NCBI GenBank assembly: GCA_964454015.1
Contig: CAYVQF010000029.1
Coordinates: forward strand, 3,791-67,790
DNA length: 64,000 bases
From: CAYVQF01 sp964454015
GTDB taxonomy: Bacteria > Myxococcota_A > Bradymonadia > UBA4248
Direction of reading: 5' to 3'
Below the pieces are notes generated by a model. That model did not search any database. It had not been told where the DNA came from and saw only the letters and a program-made list of their open reading frames with translations. The position numbers were made by a program, and so were the translations under genes. Below are positions 26,351-35,609 of the stretch, in pieces (within the stretch, counting starts at the first letter, position 1; every line of letters starts with the position of its first letter).

Positions 26351-26380
26351 GTCATCTTGCCCAGGTGGCGCGGTCGGCCA

Positions 26381-27862
26381 TTACCAGCGGTAGGTGACGC
26401 CCATGGAGACGCCGCCGTCAGGGTGTCCAGCCAAATTGTAATCCCAGGTGCGCAGCGCTTTCTCTTCCGGGGTCGTGCCGCTGACCTGGTCGACGATGAT
26501 CATGATCAGGCCCGCCGTCAAGATGGCCCCGCCCGTTCCGTAGAGGATGTCGGCGACGGTGCTGTAGAGGTTGCGGTCCTTGATGGCCTGAATGTCATCG
26601 CCTCTGAGGCGACAGGCGGCGTCTTTGTTACAGTCTTCGAAGTCGCTGTTGGCCGTCATGGCCAAGACCCCAAAGACGGCGCCCGCGGCGAGGACGACGC
26701 CGCCGGTGCTGGCGGTGATGATCCCGATGGTGGTCCAGGTGACGCCGCCGCTGTCGTCGCGGAGACTGACCACCTTGAGCTCTTCCCCGGTCCACAGGGC
26801 GTTGAGGAGATCGGCCATGCCTTCGCGGGTGGCGACCTCGGCGGGCCTGACGGTGAATTCGCGTACGAGCTGTCCCTTGTCGACGTCCACCAACATGACG
26901 CGGTAGCCCGCTGGCACGGGGCTACCGTCGGGGATGAGGCCCGCGCCGAAGACGAACTTGGCCTCGACGCGACTGCCCACGGTGGCCAAGAGGCGACCGA
27001 CGACTTCCGGTTGGGTGAGGAAGGGTTGTGCGTTCAGCGTGAGGGCGGCGGGGTAGGTATAGGCGTTGGCGAAGTCGTCGTGGAAATCGACGACGGTGTC
27101 ACGGGTGACTGGCACGACATAGGCGCGGGTGGTGCGGTCGTTACAGATTTCGGCGATGCCATAGCTCCCCGGGAGGACCGTGAGGTTCACCGAGGGGTCC
27201 ATGTCGAGGTCGTGGCCGTTGATGCGCGCGAAACAGCCCGTGTCGACGCGGATGTTCAATTTGACGCCGTTGCCCGTCTTGGGCAGGTGCTTGAGGTAGA
27301 CCTCGACCAGATCCGGGGGGAACTGCTCTTCGTTGGGGACCTGTGACGGGAAGTAGCGGACCAACTCTTTGATGACCGTCTCGGCGTCGTCTTGGTTGCC
27401 GCGCACGAAGTAGTGGAGCTGCACCAGATAGAGACCACTCATGTAGGTGGCTTCGGCAAAGCCCTGGCGCAAGGTCAGGGCGCTGAGTCGCGCCGTGGCC
27501 TCCTCGAAGGCTTCGTTGAGCTCCTGCACTGCCGCATCATACTTGCCGTTGAAGTAGGATTGGTTGCCCTGCATGAAGCGCCGCTCGATGTCAGTGACGT
27601 CGGGCAAGGTCAGCTCGGGGAAGCGCTCGTTGAGCAGCGCGTCGCGGGCGGCGATGGACTTCATGAGCAGGCGCTGATCGGCCGTGGCGCTGTTCATGAG
27701 TTGGTCGTTGAGCTGCTGCGGCTCATAGGCAGCGCCAAAATTGATGGGGATGAAGACGGTCTGAGCCGAGAGGCTGGCGGCACTTCCCATGACCGCCAGG
27801 ACCACCACCGTCGCCAAGAAGAGAGGAGAAAATGAGACCCGCTGAACATCGCTTCTACGCAT
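26381..27862 (-). CDS. Exported membrane protein with TPR-like and PEGA-like regions
   Basis: 493 aa from ATG 27860-27862; upstream in-frame codons lack a leader. The N-terminus has a signal peptide (LFLATVVVLAVMGSAASLSAQ). Residues about 65-200 are helical with a TPR signature (GNQSYFNGKYDAAVQELNEAF), followed by a beta region (INGHDLDMDPSVNLTVLPGSYG). Near the C-terminus are two transmembrane helices (TTIGIITASTGGVVLAAGAVFGVL and ILYGTGGAILTAGLIMIIV) and a final strand GVSMGVTYRW like an outer-membrane end. This layout recurs in Myxococcota beside Ser/Thr kinases. The protein encoded at 28871-30043 has a similar design. Confidence 0.75.
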   Translation of the reverse strand: MRRSDVQRVSFSPLFLATVVVLAVMGSAASLSAQTVFIPINFGAAYEPQQLNDQLMNSATADQRLLMKSIAARDALLNERFPELTLPDVTDIERRFMQGNQSYFNGKYDAAVQELNEAFEEATARLSALTLRQGFAEATYMSGLYLVQLHYFVRGNQDDAETVIKELVRYFPSQVPNEEQFPPDLVEVYLKHLPKTGNGVKLNIRVDTGCFARINGHDLDMDPSVNLTVLPGSYGIAEICNDRTTRAYVVPVTRDTVVDFHDDFANAYTYPAALTLNAQPFLTQPEVVGRLLATVGSRVEAKFVFGAGLIPDGSPVPAGYRVMLVDVDKGQLVREFTVRPAEVATREGMADLLNALWTGEELKVVSLRDDSGGVTWTTIGIITASTGGVVLAAGAVFGVLAMTANSDFEDCNKDAACRLRGDDIQAIKDRNLYSTVADILYGTGGAILTAGLIMIIVDQVSGTTPEEKALRTWDYNLAGHPDGGVSMGVTYRW

Positions 27863-27953
27863 AGATTCCTCGCCGTCTACGCCACCAAACAAGGCACGAC
27901 CCCCAGCATGCCACGGCCACCGAAGCGGCGCAAGGACGAGGGCCACACAGGGT

Positions 27954-28868
27954 TCAAGGGGCGTCAGGTGGCTGATAACAGTTGACCCGGTTGCGGCCCT
28001 GAGCCTTGGCTTGATAAAGGGCGGTGTCAGCCGCCGCGATGAGATCCTCCGTGCTGTCGATGCCCGCATCGGGAAAGGCCGCGACCCCGATGGACACGGT
28101 GACGGGGATGATCTGGTGGTTGAAGGAGAAGAGCTGCTTCTCGATGAGCATCCTGATGCGATTGGCCACCACGTAACAGCGCTCGGCGTCGATGCCGCGA
28201 CAGATGAGCAGGAACTCTTCGCCGCCGTAGCGGCCGATGATGTCCTCCTGGCGGATGGTGCCCTGGATGGTGCGCACGATCTCGATCAAGATCTTGTCCC
28301 CCGCGGGGTGGGAGTAGACATCGTTGACCCGCTTGAAGTGATCCGCGTCGATCATGCAAATCGCCAGGGGCTCGTGGTGGCGCTTGGCGAAGGCCAGCTC
28401 GACCTTGATGCGCTCCAGCAGGTAGCGCTTGTTGTAAGCCCGGGTGAGGCCATCGCGTAGCGCCGCGTTGTAGAGCTGGCGCTGGAAGGCTTCGTCGTAT
28501 TCGTCTTGGTAGGTGTAGCGCAGGATGATCATGCGCCCAAGGCCGATCTTGTCGCCGTCTTGCAGGAGCACGGGCGCGTGCAGCGGCTCACCGTTGACGA
28601 AGGTGCCGTTGGCGCTCTCCAGGTCGATGGCGTAGTGTTGGCCAGCGCGCTCTTCGATGCGCAGGTGCTGCCGTGACACCGAAGCGTCTTCGAGGCGGAT
28701 GGCGCATTGCACGCCGCGTCCAACGGTCACCTCTGGGCCATCGATTTTGAAGAGTTCACCCATTTGACCGCCCGTCAGAACCACCAAGGCCGGCTTTCGC
28801 GGCTCGGCTGCTGCCGTCAGGCTGTCGAGCTTTATCCGTAGGGTGGTGTTGCCGTCTTCATTCGTCAT
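27954..28868 (-). CDS. FHA-GGDEF diguanylate cyclase
   Basis: 304 aa from ATG 28866-28868. The FHA domain (about 28-115) has VTVGRG, SVSRQH and ANGTFVNG, the phosphothreonine-binding residues. The GGDEF domain (about 130-300) has the active GGEEF at 215-219 and an intact inhibitory I-site RQED at 206-209, spaced by five residues as required. It should make cyclic di-GMP, with product inhibition, in response to a Thr-phosphorylated partner. The start lies two bases after the stop of the upstream gene, and a pseudokinase heads the same operon, giving a plausible phospho-signal link. Confidence 0.92.
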   Translation of the reverse strand: MTNEDGNTTLRIKLDSLTAAAEPRKPALVVLTGGQMGELFKIDGPEVTVGRGVQCAIRLEDASVSRQHLRIEERAGQHYAIDLESANGTFVNGEPLHAPVLLQDGDKIGLGRMIILRYTYQDEYDEAFQRQLYNAALRDGLTRAYNKRYLLERIKVELAFAKRHHEPLAICMIDADHFKRVNDVYSHPAGDKILIEIVRTIQGTIRQEDIIGRYGGEEFLLICRGIDAERCYVVANRIRMLIEKQLFSFNHQIIPVTVSIGVAAFPDAGIDSTEDLIAAADTALYQAKAQGRNRVNCYQPPDAP

Positions 28869-28870
28869 CT

Positions 28871-30043
28871 TCAAAACGTCCAGTGCAGGGTGGGGAGGAG
28901 GCCATGGCGATGGGGGGTGAGGGTGAAGCCAGAGAGCGACTCCGCCGCGGGATCTGAGGCGGTGTAATGCAAGAGCAGCCAGATCACCCCCCCCAGGGTG
29001 ATGGCCCCGCCCGCAGCGTACAATCCTAAGACCAGATCGGGCCGCCAAGAAATTTCATCGTAGCGGGCGCGCGCCGTGACGCAGTCGGCGTCAGAGCCGT
29101 CGAGACAAGCCCGGCGCTGTGCGTCGTAGCGCTCGACTTGATCCGCCACGATGATGTCCGCCGTAACGGCTCCCGCCAGCGTCGCGATCCCGAGGCCGGC
29201 GATGGTCCAGGGGAGCCAGGCTGTGCCCGATGATGGCGGTGGCGGCGGCGGCGGCGGCGGCACGATGGCTGGGTCGTCGTCGACGGGCTGCGGTAGGGAA
29301 GGCGTCGACAGCGGCGCTTCAGCAGGGATGCAAGCGCGGATGTAGTTCTGCGAGGTCTGCCCAAGGCCGATCTCCGCCGCCACCTGCGCGCCAACGAGCT
29401 CTTCCACCGTCACGAGATGTACCTCGGCCTGGTCACAGCGGCGCTCGGCCATGGCCGTCTCGGCGCTCCTGAGATGGCGCACGGCGATCTCCCGCGGCAG
29501 GTCCACCTGGGCGCGCTTCTGCAAAGCCATGGCGTCCGCTTGGAGCCCGTCGTCGTCGCCGGGTTGGGTTGGGGCCACGAGCTGTTCCGCCAAGCGCAGG
29601 CCCTCCTGCCAGTGTATCGTGGCCGCCTCGATGGCGTGCTCCGCCAAGGCCTGCTCACTGAGGCAGAGCAGGGATTCGCCGAGGCGATGCTGGGACTTGC
29701 CCAAGAGAGACGGGTCGATCTTGGGGTCGCTCACGAGGTCTCGATAGACCGCCACGGCACCCTGGCAGTTGGCCGACTGTTGGTTGGCCCGGCCGAGCTG
29801 GTAGGTCAATGACAGCAGGGCTTGCTCTGCCGAAGGGCGATAGGCATCAGGGACCGTGCCCTCATGCAGGGCGTCTTTGAGCAGGGCCCGCAGGCTGATG
29901 TAGTGCCTAGCCGCCTCGGCAAAGGACTCCTGCGCATAGGCCGCTTCGGCGGCGCTCTTGAGCTCGGCGATGCGCTGCGGGTCCCACTGCGCCGCCGCCG
30001 CCATGGGCACGAGCAAGAGCCCGGCGCAAAGCAGGGGCAGCAT
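28871..30043 (-). CDS. Exported TPR-like protein with Pro-rich linker and TM pair
   Basis: 390 aa if started at ATG 30041-30043, where a signal peptide (LPLLCAGLLLVPMAAAAQ) begins; ATG 30143-30145, just after the upstream stop, would add 34 residues without leader character. Residues about 25-230 are helical, with TPR-like repeats such as AAYAQESFAEAARHYISL. A run of nine prolines lies near residue 268, then two transmembrane stretches (LPWTIAGLGIATLAGAVTADIIV and LGLYAAGGAITLGGVIWLLL). The same plan is seen in the protein at 26381-27862. Function unknown; likely envelope component of a kinase-associated system. Confidence 0.72.
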   Translation of the reverse strand: MLPLLCAGLLLVPMAAAAQWDPQRIAELKSAAEAAYAQESFAEAARHYISLRALLKDALHEGTVPDAYRPSAEQALLSLTYQLGRANQQSANCQGAVAVYRDLVSDPKIDPSLLGKSQHRLGESLLCLSEQALAEHAIEAATIHWQEGLRLAEQLVAPTQPGDDDGLQADAMALQKRAQVDLPREIAVRHLRSAETAMAERRCDQAEVHLVTVEELVGAQVAAEIGLGQTSQNYIRACIPAEAPLSTPSLPQPVDDDPAIVPPPPPPPPPSSGTAWLPWTIAGLGIATLAGAVTADIIVADQVERYDAQRRACLDGSDADCVTARARYDEISWRPDLVLGLYAAGGAITLGGVIWLLLHYTASDPAAESLSGFTLTPHRHGLLPTLHWTF

Positions 30044-30149
30044 CACCCGGGCCGCCCCCTCCCCACGCGCGACGCCTCGCCTCCGCGGCGGCGAACTGCA
30101 AGGGTAAACCTGGCAACAGCCATTGTAATCGATGGGTTTGCGCATGGTG

Positions 30150-32660
30150 TCAGTCGATGTTGAAGTTGAGCAAATCCGAAGGCGGTGCGTCCGCTGCGCT
30201 ACCATCGCCCTTGTCCTTCGTGGACTTCTTCACCCGCTCGCCACTGCGATCCTTGGTGCCACGGCGTTCGTCGCCGCTGTCTCGCTGAGGAGTGGCCCCG
30301 TCCACCGGCTTGGTCGCAGGCACCTCGTCCTCGGTCGCCGCTGCGGTCGTGGCGTCTTGGGGCGCGGATCCACGCGCGTCGGGCGTCGCGGGCGCCGGTG
30401 TCGGCGCCTCTGTTGGGCTAGGGTCAGCTCGCGTGGCCATGGCCACGCCCGTGACGGCGCTGGCCTCGGCACCCACCTCTGCCCCGGTGGCGGCCACGGC
30501 GACCTGCAGCGGCGCGACACTGGGCCCAGGCTCCAGGTGGTCGGGGCTGGGGTCTGCGATTTGCGGCGGCAAGTCCTGGGGCGCTGCCACGGCGGTGCCC
30601 GCCGCGTCGTCCTCGGGCTGTGGTGTGGCTGGGGTGGCCGGCTCGGCACGGTGCGCCGCCGTGACCGCAGGCTCTGGAGCCTTGGTCGCCGATTTGTGCA
30701 CCACGAGCAGCGCCAGGGCGATGAAGACGACCAAGGCGACGATGCCCAGGAGGTAGAGCCACTGCTGGAGATTGGCCCGGCGCACCCGGGGCGTCGCCGC
30801 CGCGGCGCCGGCCACCGCGGCGTCGTCTTCCGGTGGGAGCTCCTCTTCCGGCGGAAAGGCGCGCGGATCGTCGAGGCTGTAATAGACCCCCGGCAGCAAG
30901 GTATGGCTGGTGCAGACCACGGCCTCCGTTGGCGATGGATCCCGCGTGGGGAACCAACCCAGCGCTTCGTCATCGAGGCCGGTGGTGGTGGGGCCCTCTT
31001 CTTGGGCGGCGGTCTCGGCGGCCGCAAAGGCGGCACCAAAGGCGCTCGCTCCCGCCTTGTCGTCACCAGGCGCCGCGGTGGCGTCGTCGGCTGGCTCCTC
31101 TTCGAGCGCCGCTTCTTCGGCTGGCGCGTCGACATCGTCGCTGTCGGCGAGGGCGTCTAGGTCGGGGAAGGGCTCGAGGCGCTTGATGTCGTCGACGTGG
31201 CGCCGCTGGGTCTTCTCTTCGCCGTCGTCGGCCTCTTCTTCGTCCAGGTCCTGGCGGTGCAGGGCCACGGGCGGCGGGCCAATGCGGGTCGACTCTTCCT
31301 CGTCGGCGCCCTCGTTCACCGGGAGCGGCTCAGGCTCGGCAGCCGGCGGGGTGAGGGTGGCCGAGTCGACTTCGATCTTGTCGAGGGTCTGTTCCCCCGT
31401 GTTGAGGGTCTCGTCGCTGAGCTCCCACTCATCGTCGGAGCCGAGGCTCTCGCCAGCTTCACCGCTCGGAGACTGGAAGCCGAGGGGCTTTGTCCCCTTG
31501 CCGCCCTTGTCGCGGCTCTTGCGGCGCTTCTTTTTCTTCGTGGCTTGGGCGGCGGGTGTGCTCCCTGCGCTGAGGTCCGCTGCGCGCTCCTGAGGTGGCA
31601 TCCCCGGCGGTGGGCCTGAGACGCGCGTGGACTCGGGGTCCCCGCTGGGGCTGCTGGCCGTGACGGACAACTCGACGGCGAGGTCGCGCATCGGCCCCAG
31701 GTGCCCCGGGCTGACGTTGGGCTGGTCGAGGAGGGCCAGCCAATCATCACTGACATCGCCGAGGCTGGTGTCGCTCGAGAAGCCTTGGGCGCCGCCACCG
31801 ACCACGGCAGAGAGGGAGGCGCCAAAGCTCTCGTCCGTGGCGTCTGGGTTGCCTGGGGCGGTGGGGCCATCGAGGAGGTGGGCGAGCTGGTCGATCTCCG
31901 CCAACAAGGCGGCGCTGTTCGCAAAGGGGCCCTGCTTCTCCAGGCCCAAGGCCCGCGTCATGAGGCTGCCGAGGGGGCCATCCGCGAGGGCCTGGGGCAG
32001 GCGGTGGCTAGTGTGGAGCTGGCGCACGGCCTCGATGCCGGCGCTCATCGCCAAAAGGAGCACGCCGAGGGCGCGCAGATCCGCCTGGAAAGCATCGCCT
32101 CCTGGCGCGCCAGGCCCTTGGTAAGACCACTGCGGCGGGGCCGGCGGGGGGGGCGAGATGGCCTGCGTCACGCCCAGGCCGAGGACGTAGAGCCCTTCAT
32201 CGGCGGCGCCCGAACGCTCAATCAAGATCGAAGCCGGCGTGAGCAGGCCATGATGGAGGCCGCGCTCGTGGGCGGCGTGCACCGCCCGCACCATTTGCTG
32301 AAAGCGGCGCAAGACCAGACTGGGCGCTTGGCCCTTGCGTTCGGACAGGAGGTCTTCCAGGAGATCGCCCAGGGGGTAAGCTTCCAGGAGATAGACCACC
32401 TCGTCGTTGTAGCGGCCGACAGCGATGCGCTCGGGGATCGCAGCGTGCTGGAGCTGCGCGGCGTTCTCCAGCGCGACCAGGGCGAGGTCAGGTCCCCCGG
32501 CGGCGGGACCCTTGGCGCGCACCATGTGGGCCAAGACATGGCCACTCTGACGCGGGCGTTTGGCCAAATAGCGAGCCAAGCCCTCATATTCACACAGGAA
32601 AGAGAGGACTTCCGTCTGCTCGGCCAGGATGGCACCTGGTACTACATCGCGTACGCTCAT
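30150..32660 (-). CDS. Membrane-bound pseudokinase
   Basis: 836 aa. The first 270 residues have the fold pattern of a Hanks-type kinase but all catalytic motifs are altered: the VAVK lysine position is occupied by H45 (VLAHMV), HRDLKPEN is HHGLLTPAS (136-144), and DFG is GLG (161-163). A long acidic, Pro/Ser-rich region follows, including KKKKRRKSRDKGGKG, then one transmembrane helix (WLYLLGIVALVVFIALALLVV) and a Pro/Ala-rich tail. It heads an operon with an FHA-GGDEF protein. The start is at ATG 32658-32660. The domain should be catalytically silent and act as a scaffold or phospho-target. Confidence 0.82.
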   Translation of the reverse strand: MSVRDVVPGAILAEQTEVLSFLCEYEGLARYLAKRPRQSGHVLAHMVRAKGPAAGGPDLALVALENAAQLQHAAIPERIAVGRYNDEVVYLLEAYPLGDLLEDLLSERKGQAPSLVLRRFQQMVRAVHAAHERGLHHGLLTPASILIERSGAADEGLYVLGLGVTQAISPPPPAPPQWSYQGPGAPGGDAFQADLRALGVLLLAMSAGIEAVRQLHTSHRLPQALADGPLGSLMTRALGLEKQGPFANSAALLAEIDQLAHLLDGPTAPGNPDATDESFGASLSAVVGGGAQGFSSDTSLGDVSDDWLALLDQPNVSPGHLGPMRDLAVELSVTASSPSGDPESTRVSGPPPGMPPQERAADLSAGSTPAAQATKKKKRRKSRDKGGKGTKPLGFQSPSGEAGESLGSDDEWELSDETLNTGEQTLDKIEVDSATLTPPAAEPEPLPVNEGADEEESTRIGPPPVALHRQDLDEEEADDGEEKTQRRHVDDIKRLEPFPDLDALADSDDVDAPAEEAALEEEPADDATAAPGDDKAGASAFGAAFAAAETAAQEEGPTTTGLDDEALGWFPTRDPSPTEAVVCTSHTLLPGVYYSLDDPRAFPPEEELPPEDDAAVAGAAAATPRVRRANLQQWLYLLGIVALVVFIALALLVVHKSATKAPEPAVTAAHRAEPATPATPQPEDDAAGTAVAAPQDLPPQIADPSPDHLEPGPSVAPLQVAVAATGAEVGAEASAVTGVAMATRADPSPTEAPTPAPATPDARGSAPQDATTAAATEDEVPATKPVDGATPQRDSGDERRGTKDRSGERVKKSTKDKGDGSAADAPPSDLLNFNID

Positions 32661-32818
32661 GTCGTCGTCATTGGCCCATACGCCTATTCACGCGTGCGCT
32701 GCCTGGTCTTCTGCCGAGTGCGCACGCCTGCCCCAGAGAAGCACAGGCCACATCCTACACAGAAGTTATGGCCGATGCACCTCTTCTAGCGCAATGCATT
32801 TGTTGCTGGCGCGCCCCT

Positions 32819-33766
32819 CTACAGGGGGTCCAGGAGACGGCGGAAAAGCCATAGACACAGGGGCAGCGCGATGAGGGTCAGCAGGCCCAACAACGCCACT
32901 TGGCGCCACAGCGCCCTGTCGTCCCGCGGGATCTCCTCGAGCACCATGCCATGCGCCACCAGGGCCAAGGGCCGCGGCGCCGTCAAGCGCACCCCCTGGC
33001 GGCCATCTTGCCACACCAGCAGATCCGGTGCAGCGCTGTGCTGCGCCAGGTGGCTAAAGGCCCGCGCGACCTGTTCGGCCGCTGGCTCCTGTGGATCCAC
33101 GGGCCAGGTCAGGGTCGGGGCCGTGCCGATGCCAAGGGCCACCTGGGCTGGCGGCGGCGCCGGGATGTGCACCTGGACATGGGTCAGGCCCGCCTGCTGT
33201 TGCCCCTCCACGGTGATGGTCACGCCGATGGCCACGATGGGCAGCATCAGGGGAAAGAGCACCAAGGGCAGCAGCAGGGCCCGCTGGCGCAACTGTTCGA
33301 GCATGGCGCCCACCAAGGTGCCGAGGATGGCGAAGGCCAAAGCCCCCAAGCCCAGCGTGGCGCCCACCAAGAGCCACGGCAGGGGCCAGTCCGGGGCCAG
33401 AAGCAGCCACGCCAGGGGCGTGACCAGCACCATGGTCGCGCTCAACGTCACGAAATGGGCCAGCACCTTCGCCACGAAGAAAGGGGTGGCGGCGCCGGGG
33501 ATGAGGGCCAAGGCCTGGAGGCAGGCCCCCTCGCGCTCGGCCTCGAAAGCGCGCTGGATGATGGTGACCCCAGCGAGGACCAGGGCCGTCCACAGCAAGG
33601 CGGGCAGCGCCTTGGGGCTGGCGCTGGGATCGTAGATCCCCAGGGCGAAGAGGACCACCGTGACCAGGCCAAAGAAGGTCGCCGCCCACAGGGCGTCCTG
33701 CCGCTGCGCCTCCAGGCGCAGCTCCCCAAGGGCCAAGCGTCCGATCTGCTCCAAGAGGCGCATCAC
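32819..33766 (-). CDS. ccmB: Haem exporter subunit CcmB (with extra periplasmic insertion)
   Basis: 315 aa, longer than the usual 220. It begins with LALGELRLEAQRQDALWAATFFGL, the CcmB N-terminal pattern, and has about six hydrophobic segments. The extra length lies at about residues 175-285, between the last two helices, and looks periplasmic. CcmB is the membrane subunit of the CcmAB ABC transporter that drives release of holo-CcmE during c-type cytochrome maturation. Its start overlaps the ccmA stop (ATGA). Confidence 0.85.
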   Translation of the reverse strand: MMRLLEQIGRLALGELRLEAQRQDALWAATFFGLVTVVLFALGIYDPSASPKALPALLWTALVLAGVTIIQRAFEAEREGACLQALALIPGAATPFFVAKVLAHFVTLSATMVLVTPLAWLLLAPDWPLPWLLVGATLGLGALAFAILGTLVGAMLEQLRQRALLLPLVLFPLMLPIVAIGVTITVEGQQQAGLTHVQVHIPAPPPAQVALGIGTAPTLTWPVDPQEPAAEQVARAFSHLAQHSAAPDLLVWQDGRQGVRLTAPRPLALVAHGMVLEEIPRDDRALWRQVALLGLLTLIALPLCLWLFRRLLDPL

Positions 33767-34464
33767 GGCCCTCGCTCCAAGGCGCGGCGATAGAGCTCCG
33801 CCAAGGCCGTGTCCGCCGGGACCGGGCCTTGGTGACAGCCCGCGCCGCGCTGAAGAATGAGCACCTGGTCGGGGACGAGCTGGGCAAATCCCAGGTGGTG
33901 CGACGAGAGCACGATGAGCCGCCCGGCGGCCCGCTCCTCTACCAGGTGCGCCTCCACCAGGACGCGCGCCTGTTCATCCAGGCCGGTGAAGGGCTCATCG
34001 AGCAAGAGCACCTGCGGCGCCGGCAAGAAAAAACGCGCCAGGGCCGCGCGCTGGACTTGGCCCCGGGACAGGGTGCGCACCGGGCGCGACGCCAAGGGCG
34101 CCAAGCGCAAGCGCTCCAAGACCTGGTCGATGGCCGCCGGGGCGAGGCGGTAGAGTAGGCGATAGCGCTCCAGGTTCTGGCGGATGGTGAAATCGCCGTA
34201 GAGGTAGGAGGCGTGGCCGAGATAGGCGATGCTGGCCCGGGCCGCGGCGTCGAGGGCGGCCCAGGGGCGGCCGGCGTAAGTGACGCTCCCGCGCTCAGGG
34301 CGCAGCAGGTGGGCCAGCGTCGCGAGGAGGGTGGACTTGCCGGCACCGTTGGGCCCGAGGAGGAGGGTGATCTGGCCGGCGCAAAAGGCCGCGTCGAGGC
34401 CGCGCAAGGCGTGGCGACCGCCGCGGCGCTTGTAGAGCCCGGTGGTGGCGATCTCCCGAATCAC
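33763..34464 (-). CDS. ccmA: Haem exporter ATPase CcmA
   Basis: 233 aa from GTG 34462-34464, which has AAGGAG five bases upstream and overlaps the preceding stop by GTGA. ABC motifs: Walker A LGPNGAGKST, signature LSRGQVQRAALAR, Walker B QVLLLDEPFTGLD, and the switch His in SSHHL. The reading frame is open much further upstream but that part overlaps the preceding gene. CcmA energises the CcmABCD complex during haem delivery. Confidence 0.9.
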   Translation of the reverse strand: MIREIATTGLYKRRGGRHALRGLDAAFCAGQITLLLGPNGAGKSTLLATLAHLLRPERGSVTYAGRPWAALDAAARASIAYLGHASYLYGDFTIRQNLERYRLLYRLAPAAIDQVLERLRLAPLASRPVRTLSRGQVQRAALARFFLPAPQVLLLDEPFTGLDEQARVLVEAHLVEERAAGRLIVLSSHHLGFAQLVPDQVLILQRGAGCHQGPVPADTALAELYRRALERGP

Positions 34465-35609
34465 GCGATCTCCTTGTCCTGCGGCGTCGCCGCCGAGGGG
34501 CACTCCGCCGCTACGTCGCCACCCGCGCGCCGCCGCGGCCAGGCGGCCCACAGGGCGCCGCCGACCACAGCGAGGATGGCCAAGAATAGGGCGAGGTGGC
34601 GGAAGCGGTTGCGGGCGTGGGGCCAGCCGCTGACCTGGAAGCGGACCTCCTCCCCCGGGGCGATGCCGTCGCGGCCTATGGCCAGCGCGTATTGCGACGC
34701 CCACAGGGGATCCTCCGTGGCCTCTGGGTCTTCCACGAAGCCTGGCCCTTCCAAGCGCAGAGAGAGGAAAGGCGCGCGCACCAACTCGGTGAGCTGCGGC
34801 GTGATGATCTGCAGCCGCCGCCAGGCTTGGGGCGCACGCAGGGCGACCGAGAGGGTGTCGCCCTGGGTGGGCAAGAGATAGGTGAGCAGCACCCGCACTT
34901 GCTCCGCTTCCGTGGGCCCGATCTCGCCGAGGAAGTGGACCGCGCTCTCGCTGACGGTGCATTCCCCTTGGGGGCCGAGGACCTCGGCCTGGGTCTGCAG
35001 GGCCTGGGCGGCAATGGCCAGGGGAACGCCGCGGGCTGCCGCCGCGTCCCAGGCCACCCGGCTGTCGTAGCGCCATGGGGGCTGGCTGCGCAGGACCAGG
35101 AGATGCTGCACCAAGACCGTGCCCACCATCCCGGGGTTCTCTTCGAGCCCATTGGGGAGGCGCAGGACCACCAGGTGCGCATCGACCGCGACGTGCCGCG
35201 GATCGCCCGTGACGGGGCGCAGCACCAAGCGGGTGTGCCACGGAGAGGCGCTGAGGTCGATGGGGGCCGAGATCTGCTGCACCCCGTCCATCTCCACCAC
35301 GGCGCGCAGCTCATGGCCTTGACCCGAGCTGGGCTGGGTGACCCTGACGAAGTGGGCGACGCCTTGGGCATCCGTGTGGCCATGAAGCTCCTCGACGACG
35401 CGGGCGCTGCCCACGGCCCGCCACTCCAAGCGCACGGGGAGCCCCGCCTCTGCTGGCACGACCTGGGCCGAGGTGCCAGGGAGTTGGCGCAGGACCTCGA
35501 CTTGGGCCGCCGGCTCGGGCGCGCTGGCCGCGGGACGTGGATAACAAAACAAAATCAGGCAGATGAAGAGCGAGTAGCACGGGCGAATGGCGCCGCGGAG
35601 GGAGCTCAT
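34461..35609 (-). CDS. Unknown exported membrane-anchored protein inside the ccm operon
   Basis: 382 aa from ATG 35607-35609. A signal peptide (SLFICLILFCYPRPAASA) is followed by a large periplasmic domain with beta-rich character (VRLEWRAVGSARVVEELHG, HLVVLRLPNGLEENPG) and a C-terminal transmembrane helix (LALFLAILAVVGGALWAAW). It lacks any CXXC and is not CcmG or CcmH by motif. Both ends overlap neighbouring genes by four bases (ccmF upstream, ccmA downstream), so it is surely part of the same transcript. A role in cytochrome c maturation is inferred from position only. Confidence 0.78.
   Translation of the reverse strand: MSSLRGAIRPCYSLFICLILFCYPRPAASAPEPAAQVEVLRQLPGTSAQVVPAEAGLPVRLEWRAVGSARVVEELHGHTDAQGVAHFVRVTQPSSGQGHELRAVVEMDGVQQISAPIDLSASPWHTRLVLRPVTGDPRHVAVDAHLVVLRLPNGLEENPGMVGTVLVQHLLVLRSQPPWRYDSRVAWDAAAARGVPLAIAAQALQTQAEVLGPQGECTVSESAVHFLGEIGPTEAEQVRVLLTYLLPTQGDTLSVALRAPQAWRRLQIITPQLTELVRAPFLSLRLEGPGFVEDPEATEDPLWASQYALAIGRDGIAPGEEVRFQVSGWPHARNRFRHLALFLAILAVVGGALWAAWPRRRAGGDVAAECPSAATPQDKEIA

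Noticed and set aside
33763..35241. An N-terminal extension of ccmA by about 260 codons
   Set aside because: It overlaps the preceding gene in another frame; GTG 34464 with AAGGAG gives a normal-length CcmA.
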